From JBOHCT01 sp050699055 (GTDB lineage: Bacteria; Actinomycetota; Actinomycetes; Streptosporangiales; JBOHCT01), in NCBI GenBank assembly GCA_050699055.1, contig JBOHCT010000046.1:1-22094 (forward strand): 22,094 nucleotides of DNA, given 5' to 3'. Below the pieces are notes generated by a model. It had not been told where the DNA came from. It saw only the letters and a program-made list of their open reading frames with translations, and ran no database searches. The translations under genes were made by a program, and so were the position numbers. This document shows, piece by piece, positions 6,241-14,193 of the stretch. Numbering within the stretch: position 1 is the first letter of the stretch; each line of letters starts with the position of its first letter.

Positions 6241-6992
6241 GTACGCAAGTCGAGGGCGTGACCCGTGAGGGCGCCGTGCTCGTCGCCGATCAGGTCGTGG
6301 CCGGGTACGTTCCCGAGGTCGACATCGTGCGTGGCTGCGACCTCGTCCTGGGCGATGGAGAGATCGTGGGGGTCATCGGCCCGAACGGCGCGGGCAAGTC
6401 GACCCTCGCCAAAGCGATGTTCGGCCTGCTCACGGTCCGCACGGGCTCGGTCAGGCTGCGCGGCGAGGACATCACCAACCTGTCGGCGCACCGGCTCGTG
6501 TCGCGGGGCGTGGGGTACGTCCCACAGGACCAAAACGTGTTCCCGTCGCTCACCGTCCGGGAGAACCTCGAGATGGGCGTCTACCTGCGGCCGAAGCGAT
6601 TCGCGGAGCGGTTCGACGTTGTCGCGGCCCTCTTTCCGCTGCTCGCCGAGCGTCGTCGGCAGAAGGCGGGCTCGCTGTCCGGGGGCGAGCGACAGATGCT
6701 CGCCATGGGGCGCGCTCTCATGATGGATCCCGTCGTCCTGCTTCTCGACGAACCGTCGGCCGGCCTGTCGCCCGGGAACCAGGACGAGGTGTTCGACCGG
6801 GTGCGACAGATCAATGATGCCGGCGTCTCGATCGTGATGGTCGAGCAGAACGCCCGGCGATGCCTGCAGATCTGCCACCGCGGGTACGTTCTCGACCAGG
6901 GGCGCAATGCCTATACAGGGCCCGGGCACGAGCTGCTGCACGACAGGGCGGTCATCGAGCTGTATCTCGGCACACTCGCCCGCGCCCGGTAA
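6237..6992 (+). CDS. livF: Branched-chain amino acid ABC transporter ATPase LivF
   Basis: Second ATPase of the importer, 251 residues, the normal LivF length. Walker A GPNGAGKST lies near residue 48, the Q-loop in VGYVPQDQNVFPSLTVRENL near 97-115 (the LivF-type VPQxxxVFPxLTVxENL), signature LSGGERQ near 147, Walker B VVLLLDEPSAGLSP near 165-178, and the switch region IVMVEQNARRC near 200. The short N-terminal extension (MSTQVEGVTREGAVLV) precedes the first strand. ATG 6237 overlaps the micro-ORF stop and has GGAG 8 bases upstream. It should form a heterodimer with the LivG half of the upstream fusion to power import. The gene ends 76 bases before the convergent binding-protein gene, with a terminator hairpin between. 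Confidence 0.93.
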   Translation: MSTQVEGVTREGAVLVADQVVAGYVPEVDIVRGCDLVLGDGEIVGVIGPNGAGKSTLAKAMFGLLTVRTGSVRLRGEDITNLSAHRLVSRGVGYVPQDQNVFPSLTVRENLEMGVYLRPKRFAERFDVVAALFPLLAERRRQKAGSLSGGERQMLAMGRALMMDPVVLLLDEPSAGLSPGNQDEVFDRVRQINDAGVSIVMVEQNARRCLQICHRGYVLDQGRNAYTGPGHELLHDRAVIELYLGTLARAR

Positions 6993-7013
6993 GCTCGTCC
7001 GCGCCCGATTAGA

Positions 7014-7046
7014 CGGCGGGCCCGACCGCACTGGCCGGGCCCGCCG
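7014..7046. terminator. Bidirectional terminator between livF and the binding-protein gene
   Basis: CGGCGGGCCCG (7014-7024) and CGGGCCCGCCG (7036-7046) form a perfect 11-bp stem with an 11-base loop, between convergent genes. There is no T-run, as is common for actinobacterial terminators. It can serve both strands. Confidence 0.75.
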
Positions 7047-7067
7047 CTCCATCCGCGACGCTGGCGA

Positions 7068-8351
7068 CTACAGCGGCTTGCTCTTCACGGTGTCGAGGGT
7101 GTGCAGCTTGCCCTGCTTGTTGTAGCCATAGATCTCGATCATCGCCTGACCTGGCTCACCGGCGTCGGTGAAGTCGAGCGGTCCGCTCGCTCCCTGATAG
7201 TCGATGTCCTTGCCCTTGTCGATGAGCTTCTTGCACGCGGCGAAGGAGTCGCACTTCTCGCCGCCCTTCGTGACCGCGATCACCTCGTCCTTGAAGACGG
7301 ACGGGTCGTCGGTGTTCGCTTGCTCGGCGGCGAGGGCGACGACGTTGACGCAGTCGAACACCTGGGGCGCGTACTGCAGCTCTTTCAGCTTCGGCGCGAA
7401 CTTCTTCAGGCTCTTGACGAACTGCGGATTCGACGCCGACGCGGGCGCGGTGCCCTTCATCCCGGCGATGATGCCCGGGTTGTCGGGGGAGACGAGCTTG
7501 CCGAGCTGCTCGCTGCGCAGCCCGTCCGCGCCGTACACGCCGACCTTGTCGGGGCCGTAGCCGGCCTCGATCAGGCCTTTGAGGATCTGCTTACCTTCCT
7601 CGAACGTGATCATCACGACCGCGTCCGGCTTGGCGTTCGCGACCTTCTGCACGAGTGCGTCGAAGTTCGTGGTCTTCGGGTCGTACGTCGCCTTGACCGG
7701 CACGCTGGCGCCGGCCTCCTTGAGTGCCTTCGCCGTCGCGTCCGCGAGGCCGCGCCCATAGTCGTCGGCACGGGCGACGACGGCGACCTTGCTGTTCCCG
7801 TCGGAGATGACGGTGTCCGCGAGGACCGGACCCTGCAGGGCGTCGCTCGGTGCGGTACGGAAGTAGTAGCCGTGGTCGTTGTAGTCGGTGAACGTAGGCG
7901 CGGTGTTCGACCCGGAGCACTGCACGACATGCGCCCCGGTGACCTTGTCGATGATCGCCAGGGACATGCCGGAGGCGGCCGCTCCGATGATGACGTCCAC
8001 CCCCGATGCCAGGACACGGTCGGCGGACTGGTTCGCGACAGAGGCGTCGTTCGCCTCGTCGCCGCCGACCACGTCGGGGATCGGCTTGCCCAGGACACCC
8101 CCGCCGTCGTTGATCTGGGCGATGGCGTACTTCGTCGCCTGGATCTGCGGTGGTCCGAGGAAGGCGAGGTCGCCGGTCTCGGGAAGGACGTACCCAAGCT
8201 TCAGCACGCCATCGCCCTTGCCCTGCCCTTGGTTGCCGCTCCCCGACGGCTGGGCCGCCGACTGGCCGCCGCCGGCACCGCCGCAGCCCGCGGCAGCGAT
8301 CGCGATCGCGGCTGCCAGAATCAGGGGGCGACGCCACGAGTGGTGCGCCAT
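7068..8351 (-). CDS. livK: Branched-chain amino acid ABC transporter substrate-binding lipoprotein
   Basis: Extracytoplasmic receptor of the HAAT importer encoded just before it. ATG 8351 is chosen because GGAGGAG stands 6 to 12 bases upstream; an in-frame ATG 36 bases further out lacks such a site. Residues 1-23 are a lipoprotein signal ending in AIAAAGC, so Cys23 would be acylated; a Gly/Gln/Ser linker follows. The rest is a Peripla_BP_6 fold: LKLGYVLPETGDLAFLGPPQ at the start of lobe 1, GVLGKPIPDVVGGDEANDAS, the VDVIIGAAASGMSLAIIDKV pocket strand, YYFRTAPSDALQGPVLAD, and KVAVVARADDYGRGLADATAKAL of lobe 2. At 427 residues it has family-typical length. The ligand, branched-chain or related amino acid or amide, cannot be told from sequence. 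It is transcribed separately from the permease operon, convergently with it. Confidence 0.92.
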   Translation of the reverse strand: MAHHSWRRPLILAAAIAIAAAGCGGAGGGQSAAQPSGSGNQGQGKGDGVLKLGYVLPETGDLAFLGPPQIQATKYAIAQINDGGGVLGKPIPDVVGGDEANDASVANQSADRVLASGVDVIIGAAASGMSLAIIDKVTGAHVVQCSGSNTAPTFTDYNDHGYYFRTAPSDALQGPVLADTVISDGNSKVAVVARADDYGRGLADATAKALKEAGASVPVKATYDPKTTNFDALVQKVANAKPDAVVMITFEEGKQILKGLIEAGYGPDKVGVYGADGLRSEQLGKLVSPDNPGIIAGMKGTAPASASNPQFVKSLKKFAPKLKELQYAPQVFDCVNVVALAAEQANTDDPSVFKDEVIAVTKGGEKCDSFAACKKLIDKGKDIDYQGASGPLDFTDAGEPGQAMIEIYGYNKQGKLHTLDTVKSKPL

Positions 8352-8475
8352 GATGGTCTCCTCCAGGTAATACGGACGGCATGCCAAGGTGGGGATCCGT
8401 CGCCGACTGAGGCCAGTGAGCGTACCGTCCTCGCGGCGGGGACGGAAAGAAGTCGTAACGGGTCATGTCCGACTC

Positions 8476-8504
8476 GTGACCCGAGAGTGTCCACCCCGTA
8501 GCCT
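8476..8504 (+). promoter_or_regulatory. Possible promoter of the lipid-kinase-like gene
   Basis: GTGACC (8476-8481) and TAGCCT (8499-8504) are separated by 17 bases and lie 15 bases before the ATG at 8519. Both deviate from the consensus, but spacing and place are right for a vegetative actinobacterial promoter. The interval also holds the divergent promoter of the binding-protein gene, which I could not place. Confidence 0.3.
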
Positions 8505-8518
8505 GCGGAGCGATCGCG

Positions 8519-9364
8519 ATGACACTGCAGCCGAAGACCGTGCCCTTCCAGCCCAAGCGGGTCGCGCTCGTGGTCAACACGCGGTCCCGTTCGGGTGAGC
8601 GGGCCTTCTCCGAGGCCAGCGAGCTGCTGCGGGACCGCGGCGTGCCGTTGGACGTGACGTGCCCGTTGCGCGACCCTGGGGGGCTTCCCGGAGCCGTCCG
8701 CGAGGCCCTCGACGGGGGCTGTGACCTCCTGATCCTCGGCGGCGGCGACGGCACAGTGACCTCGGTGGTCGACGTGGACCTGGGGCTGGCCAGCAGCGAC
8801 TCGGGACGTGACCACGGGGACGACTACTTCGTGAACGTGGCGTCCGCTGGGGTCAGCGTCGGCGTCACCGAGGCGCTGTCGCCGTGGCTGAAGCAGCGCG
8901 CCGGGGCGCTCGCGTACCCGGTGGCGGCGGTCAGGGCTTTTCTCCGGCACAAGCCCTACTCCGCGCGTCTCACCTTTCCCGACGGAGATCGCGGGCCCGT
9001 GGAACGCGACCGCCTGCTGCAGGTCGCCGTTGGGAACGGACGCTTCTACGGGGGCGGCATGGTCGTGGCCCCGGACGCTGGCATCGATGACAAGACGCTC
9101 GACGTGTACGCCATCGAGCTCGGACGCACGCGCGACCTCGTAGGGGTCGCGCGTTACCTGAAGAGCGGCGACTTCATCCGTGAGGAGAACGTGACCCACG
9201 TTCGCACCACCCGCGTCGAGCTGGAGACCGACCCCGTGCTCTCGATGAACATCGATGGCGAGGTCTCCGGCCGCACCCCCACGAGTTTCCGGGTGGCTCG
9301 CAACGCCCTCAGGGTGCTCGTTCCCGAGGAGTCGAACGAGGCGAGGCTCGACACGTCCCGATAG
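8519..9364 (+). CDS. Diacylglycerol/lipid kinase-like protein with internal deletion
   Basis: YegS/DgkB-type lipid kinases transfer phosphate from ATP to a diacylglycerol-like lipid. Visible family landmarks: RVALVVNTRSRSGERAF (residues about 14-30), the phosphate-binding GGGDGT at 74-79, DYFVNVASAGVSVGVTEALSPWLKQRAGALAYP, QVAVGNGRFYGGGMVVAPDAGIDD, LDVYAIELG, and the C-terminal NIDGE. The 40 to 50 residues that normally separate GGGDGT from the V-V-D-V-D-L-G-L segment are gone. GTVTSVVD runs straight into VDLGLASS, so the LGxxPLGTxNDFAR block, needed for nucleotide and metal binding, is missing. At 281 residues it is shorter than the usual 310-330. The frame stays open, with GGAG 8 bases before ATG 8519, but the enzyme is probably inactive. 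It ends in a strong hairpin. Confidence 0.8.
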   Translation: MTLQPKTVPFQPKRVALVVNTRSRSGERAFSEASELLRDRGVPLDVTCPLRDPGGLPGAVREALDGGCDLLILGGGDGTVTSVVDVDLGLASSDSGRDHGDDYFVNVASAGVSVGVTEALSPWLKQRAGALAYPVAAVRAFLRHKPYSARLTFPDGDRGPVERDRLLQVAVGNGRFYGGGMVVAPDAGIDDKTLDVYAIELGRTRDLVGVARYLKSGDFIREENVTHVRTTRVELETDPVLSMNIDGEVSGRTPTSFRVARNALRVLVPEESNEARLDTSR

Positions 9365-9404
9365 CACCTGACCTGCTAGGCGCGGTCCCGGCGCCCCGCC
9401 GGCC

Positions 9405-9455
9405 CGACTGAATGGGCCGTCGTCGCCATAGCGTGCACGGCGGCCCATTCAGTCG
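9405..9455. terminator. Bidirectional terminator, 15-bp perfect stem
   Basis: CGACTGAATGGGCCG (9405-9419) and CGGCCCATTCAGTCG (9441-9455) are exact inverted repeats around a 21-base loop, between the ends of two convergent genes. The position explains it as a shared terminator. It has no T-run. Confidence 0.75.
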
Positions 9456-9469
9456 CCATCAGTTGCCGG

Positions 9470-11191
9470 TCAGAGGTTGGAGAGCGGGTTCGGGCCACTC
9501 TCCTCGCGCAGAACCCTGCGCAGCACCTTGCCGAGCATGTTCCGTGGCAGCTCCTCTCGGGTCTCGATCAGGCGGGGCACCTTATACGCGACCAGCCGCT
9601 GCGCGCAGTACTGCCGCAGCTCCTCGGCGGACAGCACCCGCTCAGTGGCCGGTATCACGAACGCCTTGACGTTCTCGCCGCGGTACGCGTCAGGAACACC
9701 GACGACGGCACAGTCCTCGACCGCGGGATGCTCGCGGATGACGTCCTCGATCTCGGAAGGAAACACGCTGAAGCCACTGACCATGATCACGTCACGTTTG
9801 CGATCGATGATCGTGAAGTAGCCGTCCGGGCTCATCAGCGCGATGTCACCCGTGCGCACCCATCCGTCCCGCAGCACATCGGCGCTCTCGTCGGGCTGGT
9901 TCCAGTACCCCTTGAACGACTGCGGCCCGCGCACGAGCAACTCGCCCGCCTCGCCGACCGGCTTGAGCTGGTCGGGATCGTTCTCGTCGACTACGCGGGC
10001 CTCCGTGCTCGACACCGGGATGCCGACCGTCACGTGGCGCGCGTTGCCGTCGAGCGGATTGCACAGCACGACGGGAGAGGTCTCGGTCAGTCCATACCCC
10101 TGGACGACCCGCCCGCCCGATGCCTTCTGGAACGAGTCGACGATGTCTCTCGGCAGCTTGGTGGCGCCGGAGACGCACGTCCGGATCGAGTCGAGGCGGT
10201 GGGAGTCGGCCTCTCCCGACGAGATCATCTGGCTGTAGATCGGTGGCACGCCAGGGAAGATCGTCGGCTTGTACTTGTCCACGGCCTCGAACACCATGTC
10301 CAGGTCGAACTTGGGCAGCAGCACGATCGTCCCCCCGAGCAGGACGGTCGTCGTCAGGCAGAGCGTCAGCCCGAAGGCGTGGAACAGCGGGAGCACGGCG
10401 AGCGTGACGTCGTGGCCGACGCGAGAACCCGGATCCCACGCGCTCGTCTGGTACGCGTTGGCGACGAGGTTGCGATGGGTCAGCATCGCCCCCTTCGGCC
10501 TGCCCGTCGTGCCGCCGGTGTACTGCAGTAAAGCCAGATCGCGGGCCGGGCTGATAGGGGCCTGGCGGACTGTTCCTCGGGAACGCTTCAGCAGGTCCCC
10601 GAAGAACAGAACGTCCGCGTCGGCCGGGACCTCGGTGATCAGCTCCTCGCGTAGCTCCTGGGCCCGCCGCAACGGCAGCCGGAGCGCGAGGCGCTTCACC
10701 GCGGGAAGGTACTCGACCAGCGACGTCACGATGACCTGTTCGATCTCGGCCCCGGGCAGGGCCTCGACCAGCGTGGCGTACACCCTGTCGAAGACGACCA
10801 CCACCTTGGCGCCCGAGTCGACCAGCTGGTGATGCAACTCGGCAGCGGTGTAGAGGGGGTTGTGCTGGACCACGATCGCGCCGAGGCGAAGCGAGCCGTA
10901 AAAGGCGATCACCTGCTGCGGGCAGTTGGGCAGGACGAGCGCCACCCGGTCGCCCTTGCGGACCCCGAGCCTCCGCAGGGCGACGGCGAAGCGGTCGACC
11001 GAATGGCGGAGCTGACGATACGTCAGCGTCCGCCCGAAGAACGCGACGGCCCGGTGCCGGGGGAAGTTGGCCGCCGCGTCGTCCAGCAGGTGGGTGAGCG
11101 GTATCACCGGCACCTCCAGCTCGGTCGGCACCCCGTCGGGATAGAACCGGACCCATGGCTTGGCGTCGTAGACGCTGCTACTACTACTCAT
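9470..11191 (-). CDS. fadD: Long-chain fatty acid-CoA ligase
   Basis: Adenylate-forming enzyme that activates a fatty acid with ATP and joins it to CoA. ANL-family motifs in order: TYRQLRHSVDRFAVALRRLGVRKGDRVAL near residue 50-80, the P-loop YTGGTTGRPKGAMLTHRN near 225, LPLFHAFGLT, the YGLTETSPV core motif near 355, GWVRTGDIALMSPDGYF near 430, the hinge DRKRDVIMVSGFSVFPSEIE near 450, and the catalytic Lys in PRNMLGKVLRRVLRE close to the C-terminus. The length of 573 residues is normal for FadD. The start could be ATG 11191 (MSSSSSVYDAKPWV) or ATG 11209, six codons earlier; neither has a clear ribosome binding site, and homologs favour the shorter form. It is a single-gene unit divergent from the hydrolase gene at 11346. 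Chain-length preference cannot be read. Confidence 0.92.
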   Translation of the reverse strand: MSSSSSVYDAKPWVRFYPDGVPTELEVPVIPLTHLLDDAAANFPRHRAVAFFGRTLTYRQLRHSVDRFAVALRRLGVRKGDRVALVLPNCPQQVIAFYGSLRLGAIVVQHNPLYTAAELHHQLVDSGAKVVVVFDRVYATLVEALPGAEIEQVIVTSLVEYLPAVKRLALRLPLRRAQELREELITEVPADADVLFFGDLLKRSRGTVRQAPISPARDLALLQYTGGTTGRPKGAMLTHRNLVANAYQTSAWDPGSRVGHDVTLAVLPLFHAFGLTLCLTTTVLLGGTIVLLPKFDLDMVFEAVDKYKPTIFPGVPPIYSQMISSGEADSHRLDSIRTCVSGATKLPRDIVDSFQKASGGRVVQGYGLTETSPVVLCNPLDGNARHVTVGIPVSSTEARVVDENDPDQLKPVGEAGELLVRGPQSFKGYWNQPDESADVLRDGWVRTGDIALMSPDGYFTIIDRKRDVIMVSGFSVFPSEIEDVIREHPAVEDCAVVGVPDAYRGENVKAFVIPATERVLSAEELRQYCAQRLVAYKVPRLIETREELPRNMLGKVLRRVLREESGPNPLSNL

Positions 11192-11345
11192 GTTGCTGGA
11201 TTGAAGCATCCGGATCGCCGTACGTCAGCTCTTAGCTCGTCCGACTCCGGACCCGGACCTGCTCACACGCGTGGTACGTTCACCGCAGCGTGCCCCGTCC
11301 GGGCGATTTCCCGGGCTCGGATGCCGAGTGGATCGGGGGAAGCAC

Positions 11346-12053
11346 GTGCGACCGCTCATCGGTATCACCGCGCACACCGCTCTCGCCCGAAGGGGCGATT
11401 GGGAGGAGCGTGCCGTCCTGTCGTCCTACGACCTGGTCGCGATGGTCAGGCAGGCCGGCGGCCGTCCGCTCCTCGTCCCGGCGGACCCCGACGGTGGCGA
11501 CGAACTTGTCGGTGCCCTGGCCGGGCTGGTTCTGTCGGGAGGTCCCGATGTCGACCCGGGGCTCTACGGCGAACAGCCCCACCCGCGGACGTGCGTGGGC
11601 AGTGCCGCCGACGACGCGGCCGAAGTCGGCCTCGCCCGGACCATGCTCGGCCTGGGGGTGCCGGTCCTCGGCGTCTGCCGAGGATTCCAGCTCCTCAACG
11701 TGGCGCTCGGCGGCGACCTCGTCCAGCACCTGCCCGATGTGGTCGGCCACGTCCGCCACGCCCCGGCACCCGGCAGGTTCGGCCGCCACCCGGTCACCGT
11801 CGCCGAGGGTAGCCGCTGCCATGTGGCCGTAGGCGGAACGGCCGAGGTGTACTCCCATCATCACCAGGCGGTCCGTCGCCTTGCCGAACCACTCGTCGCC
11901 GCCGCGTGGTCGGACGACGGCGTCGTCGAGGCCGGTGAGGCGCCGGGTGAGGGGTTCGTCGTCGGCGTGCAGTGGCATCCCGAGGCGGGCACGGACGCGA
12001 GCCTGTTCGCGGCGCTCATCGGGGCCGCCGTTGGTAACGTTTCGGTCCGTTAG
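11346..12053 (+). CDS. Gamma-glutamyl hydrolase / class I glutamine amidotransferase-like protein (peptidase C26)
   Basis: PuuD-type enzymes hydrolyse gamma-glutamyl amides such as gamma-glutamyl-GABA. GTG 11346 is chosen for GGGGGA 6 to 10 bases upstream and because the family N-terminus RPLIGIT follows at once; the longer frame to 11271 has no homology. The catalytic triad is complete: Cys111 in GVPVLGVCRGFQLLNVALGG, and His211 and Glu213 in VVGVQWHPEAG. LVLSGGPDVDPGLYGE near residue 60-75 and EVYSHHHQAV near 160 match the family. The 235 residues are a normal length. The next gene follows after 27 bases on the same strand, so they may be co-transcribed, although no functional link is evident. 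The substrate is inferred from family only. Confidence 0.88.
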   Translation: MRPLIGITAHTALARRGDWEERAVLSSYDLVAMVRQAGGRPLLVPADPDGGDELVGALAGLVLSGGPDVDPGLYGEQPHPRTCVGSAADDAAEVGLARTMLGLGVPVLGVCRGFQLLNVALGGDLVQHLPDVVGHVRHAPAPGRFGRHPVTVAEGSRCHVAVGGTAEVYSHHHQAVRRLAEPLVAAAWSDDGVVEAGEAPGEGFVVGVQWHPEAGTDASLFAALIGAAVGNVSVR

Positions 12054-12080
12054 GGCCATCCGAGAGATGGGGCCACGCTG

Positions 12081-12548
12081 ATGCACGCGAAGGCCGAGCG
12101 CATCCAGGAGGAGCTGCGGCGGCGTGGAGCCGCCGGGCAGGTGCGGGAGCTGCCCGGCAGCACCCGCACCTCCGCCGAGGCGGCCGCCGCCATCGGGACG
12201 AGCGTCGCCCAGATCGCCAAGAGCCTCGTCTTCTTGGCCGGCGACCAACTGGTCCTGGTGATCGCCTCCGGCGCGGGCCGCGTCGACACCGGCAAGCTCG
12301 GCAAGCAGGTCGGAGCGGACGTACGTCCTTCCGATGCCAAGACGGTGAAAGAGCGTACGGGTTTCAGTGTCGGCGGGGTGCCCCCGCTCGGCCACTCCAC
12401 CCCGCTGCGCACGTACATCGACCAGGACCTCATGGGCTACGACGAAATCTGGGCCGCTGCGGGCACCCCGCACGCGGTCTTCCCGACGACGCCGGACGAG
12501 CTCGTCCGCCTGTCCGGTGGCGAGGTCGCCGACGTCCGCACGGAGTAG
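12081..12548 (+). CDS. YbaK/ProX-family aminoacyl-tRNA deacylase
   Basis: A 155-residue YbaK/EbsC-domain protein. This family hydrolyses mischarged aminoacyl-tRNAs (Cys-tRNA(Pro), Ala-tRNA(Pro) and others) in trans. Conserved features are the AKSLVFLAGDQLVLVIASGAGRVD strand pair with the lysine (residues about 48-70) that anchors the tRNA end, KLGKQVGADVRPSDAKTVKERTGFSVGGVPPLGH (about 77-108) with the GxxPPxGH loop, and AGTPHAVFPTTPDELVRLSGG (about 128-147) with its HxxF. No signal peptide. The start ATG 12081 has a poor purine site (GAGATGGGG) about 12 bases away, consistent with coupling to the hydrolase 27 bases upstream. Which amino acid it edits is not determinable. It ends in a hairpin before the convergent aldehyde dehydrogenase gene. 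Confidence 0.88.
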   Translation: MHAKAERIQEELRRRGAAGQVRELPGSTRTSAEAAAAIGTSVAQIAKSLVFLAGDQLVLVIASGAGRVDTGKLGKQVGADVRPSDAKTVKERTGFSVGGVPPLGHSTPLRTYIDQDLMGYDEIWAAAGTPHAVFPTTPDELVRLSGGEVADVRTE

Positions 12549-12558
12549 CACCGCGCGT

Positions 12559-12588
12559 CGCACCCCCCCGGGCCACACTGGGGTTGCG
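12559..12588. terminator. Imperfect hairpin between convergent genes
   Basis: CGCACCCC (12559-12566) pairs with GGGG-T-TGCG (12580-12588), an 8-bp stem with one bulged T and a 13-base loop, 11 bases after the stop of the deacylase gene. It is well placed to end transcription from both sides; weak by itself. Confidence 0.4.
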
Positions 12589-12636
12589 CGAATCGGTGCG
12601 GTCCTCCAGCACCAACTCGCACGACCCCTTGGGGGC

Positions 12637-14193
12637 TCAGGCGTCGAGGCGGAAGTCCATGTCCGGCGTGATCTCCAGGACGTCCATCTGAGCCTTCTGC
12701 AGTGTCCCTGAGTAGTCCCAGTTCATCGCCTGCCAGCGGGTGAACTGGTCGAGCACCCACTGCCCGGACAGCCTGCCGCCGTTGCCCGACTTCCCGTTGC
12801 CGCCGAAGGGCATGTGCGCCTCGGCCTGCGACGTCGAGTTGTTGACCGACAGCATGCCGGCGCTCACCCCTTGGCGGAACCTGAAGACGACCTTCGGGTC
12901 GCCGGTGTAGATCGACGACGACAACCCGTAACCGGGGGCGTTGGCGAGCTGGATGGCCTCGTCGAGCGTACGGAACCTCGTCACGCCGACGATCGGCCCG
13001 AACGTCTCCTCTGTGAACAGCCGGTCGGTGGGGGAGAGGCCGTCGACGATCGTCGGGTGGTAGTACAAGCCGGCCTCCGGGTCGCCGACGAAGCCGTCCC
13101 GGGGGTTTCCCGGGGTGACCCTCCCGGTCGAGGTCGAGCCGTGGACCTGGTGACCAGGGCCGATCCAGTCGAGATACCCCTCGAACCGCCCGGCGAACTT
13201 CTCGTCGAGCATGGGCCCGTACACGACGTCGGCTGTTGGGTCGCCGATCGGCGCCCGTGCCACGGCCGACGCGAACCGGTCCATGAAAGCGTCGTGAACG
13301 GACTCGTGCACGATCGCGTTGCCGAGCGACGTGCACCGCTGCCCGGCGGTCCCGAAACCGGCGAACAACGCGGCTTGAACGGCGTTGTCGAGATCGGCGT
13401 CGGGCATGACGACCATGGGGTTCTTGCCGCCGAGCTCCAGGCAGGGCGCCTGGAGGTGTCGACCGGCGAGCTCGCCGATCGACGAGCCGACGGCGCTCGA
13501 CCCCGTAAAGCCGATCTTGTCGATGACGCCGGACGCCAGGCCCTGCTCCAGGCCCGCGTATGTCGCCTGGCCGTCGGCGTGCACGACGTTCAACAGCCCG
13601 TCCGGCAGGCCGGCCCGGTTGAACAGGTCGTACATCGCCTGCCCGCAGGCGGCGGCGTACTCCGCCGGCTTCCAGACGACCGCGTTTCCGCACAGCAGCG
13701 CGGGCACGAGGTACCAGGAGGGGACCGCCACGGGGAAGTTGCCGGCTGTGATCACAGCCGCGACACCGACGGGGTTGCGGTAGGTGAACAGGCTCTTGTC
13801 AGGCATCTCGGAGTGCACGGTCTGGCCGTACAGCCGGCGTCCCTCGCCGAGGAAGAAGTCGCAGGTGTCGATGATCTCCTGCACCTCGCCGAGGGCCTCG
13901 GCGTACGGCTTGCCGATCTCGTGGGTCACGATCCTCGCGAGCGCCTCCTTGTTGGCCTCGACGAGCCGGCCCATGTAGGCGATCACCCTCCCGCGTGCGG
14001 GAGCGGGCACCGCGGCCCACTCGCGCTGCGCGTCGCGTGCCGCCCGGCAGGCGCTGACGAACGTGTCGGGGGAGGCGAGCGCGACTTGTGCGACGGTCTC
14101 GCTCGTGCGGCTCGGGTTGACAGAGCGGTAGGTGGTCGGCGCGGACCCGTCGACGGGCTTGCCGCCGACGATGGAGACGAGCGTGCGGGTCAT
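12637..14193 (-). CDS. Aldehyde dehydrogenase, probably 2-aminoadipate semialdehyde dehydrogenase
   Basis: An NAD(P)-dependent aldehyde dehydrogenase of 518 residues. The active site is complete: Glu253 in CLELGGKNP and Cys287 in FGTAGQRCTSLGNA lie 34 residues apart, as in the superfamily, and FTGSSAVGSSIGE near 235 is the cofactor-binding turn. NFPVAVPSWYLVPALLCGNAVVWKPAEYA near 155-185 and the C-terminal EAHMPFGGNGKSGNG are typical. ATG 14193 has GGAAGGAG 6 to 13 bases upstream and overlaps the stop of the L-lysine 6-transaminase gene (ATGA). The transaminase makes 2-aminoadipate 6-semialdehyde (in equilibrium with piperideine-6-carboxylate), so oxidation to 2-aminoadipate is the likely job. 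The assignment to this substrate comes from the operon, not from residues; other aldehydes are possible. Confidence 0.85.
   Translation of the reverse strand: MTRTLVSIVGGKPVDGSAPTTYRSVNPSRTSETVAQVALASPDTFVSACRAARDAQREWAAVPAPARGRVIAYMGRLVEANKEALARIVTHEIGKPYAEALGEVQEIIDTCDFFLGEGRRLYGQTVHSEMPDKSLFTYRNPVGVAAVITAGNFPVAVPSWYLVPALLCGNAVVWKPAEYAAACGQAMYDLFNRAGLPDGLLNVVHADGQATYAGLEQGLASGVIDKIGFTGSSAVGSSIGELAGRHLQAPCLELGGKNPMVVMPDADLDNAVQAALFAGFGTAGQRCTSLGNAIVHESVHDAFMDRFASAVARAPIGDPTADVVYGPMLDEKFAGRFEGYLDWIGPGHQVHGSTSTGRVTPGNPRDGFVGDPEAGLYYHPTIVDGLSPTDRLFTEETFGPIVGVTRFRTLDEAIQLANAPGYGLSSSIYTGDPKVVFRFRQGVSAGMLSVNNSTSQAEAHMPFGGNGKSGNGGRLSGQWVLDQFTRWQAMNWDYSGTLQKAQMDVLEITPDMDFRLDA

Noticed and set aside
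9405..9455. The 15-bp perfect inverted repeat as ends of a small mobile element
   Set aside because: The arms are only 21 bases apart and lie between two convergent gene ends, so a terminator explains it fully.
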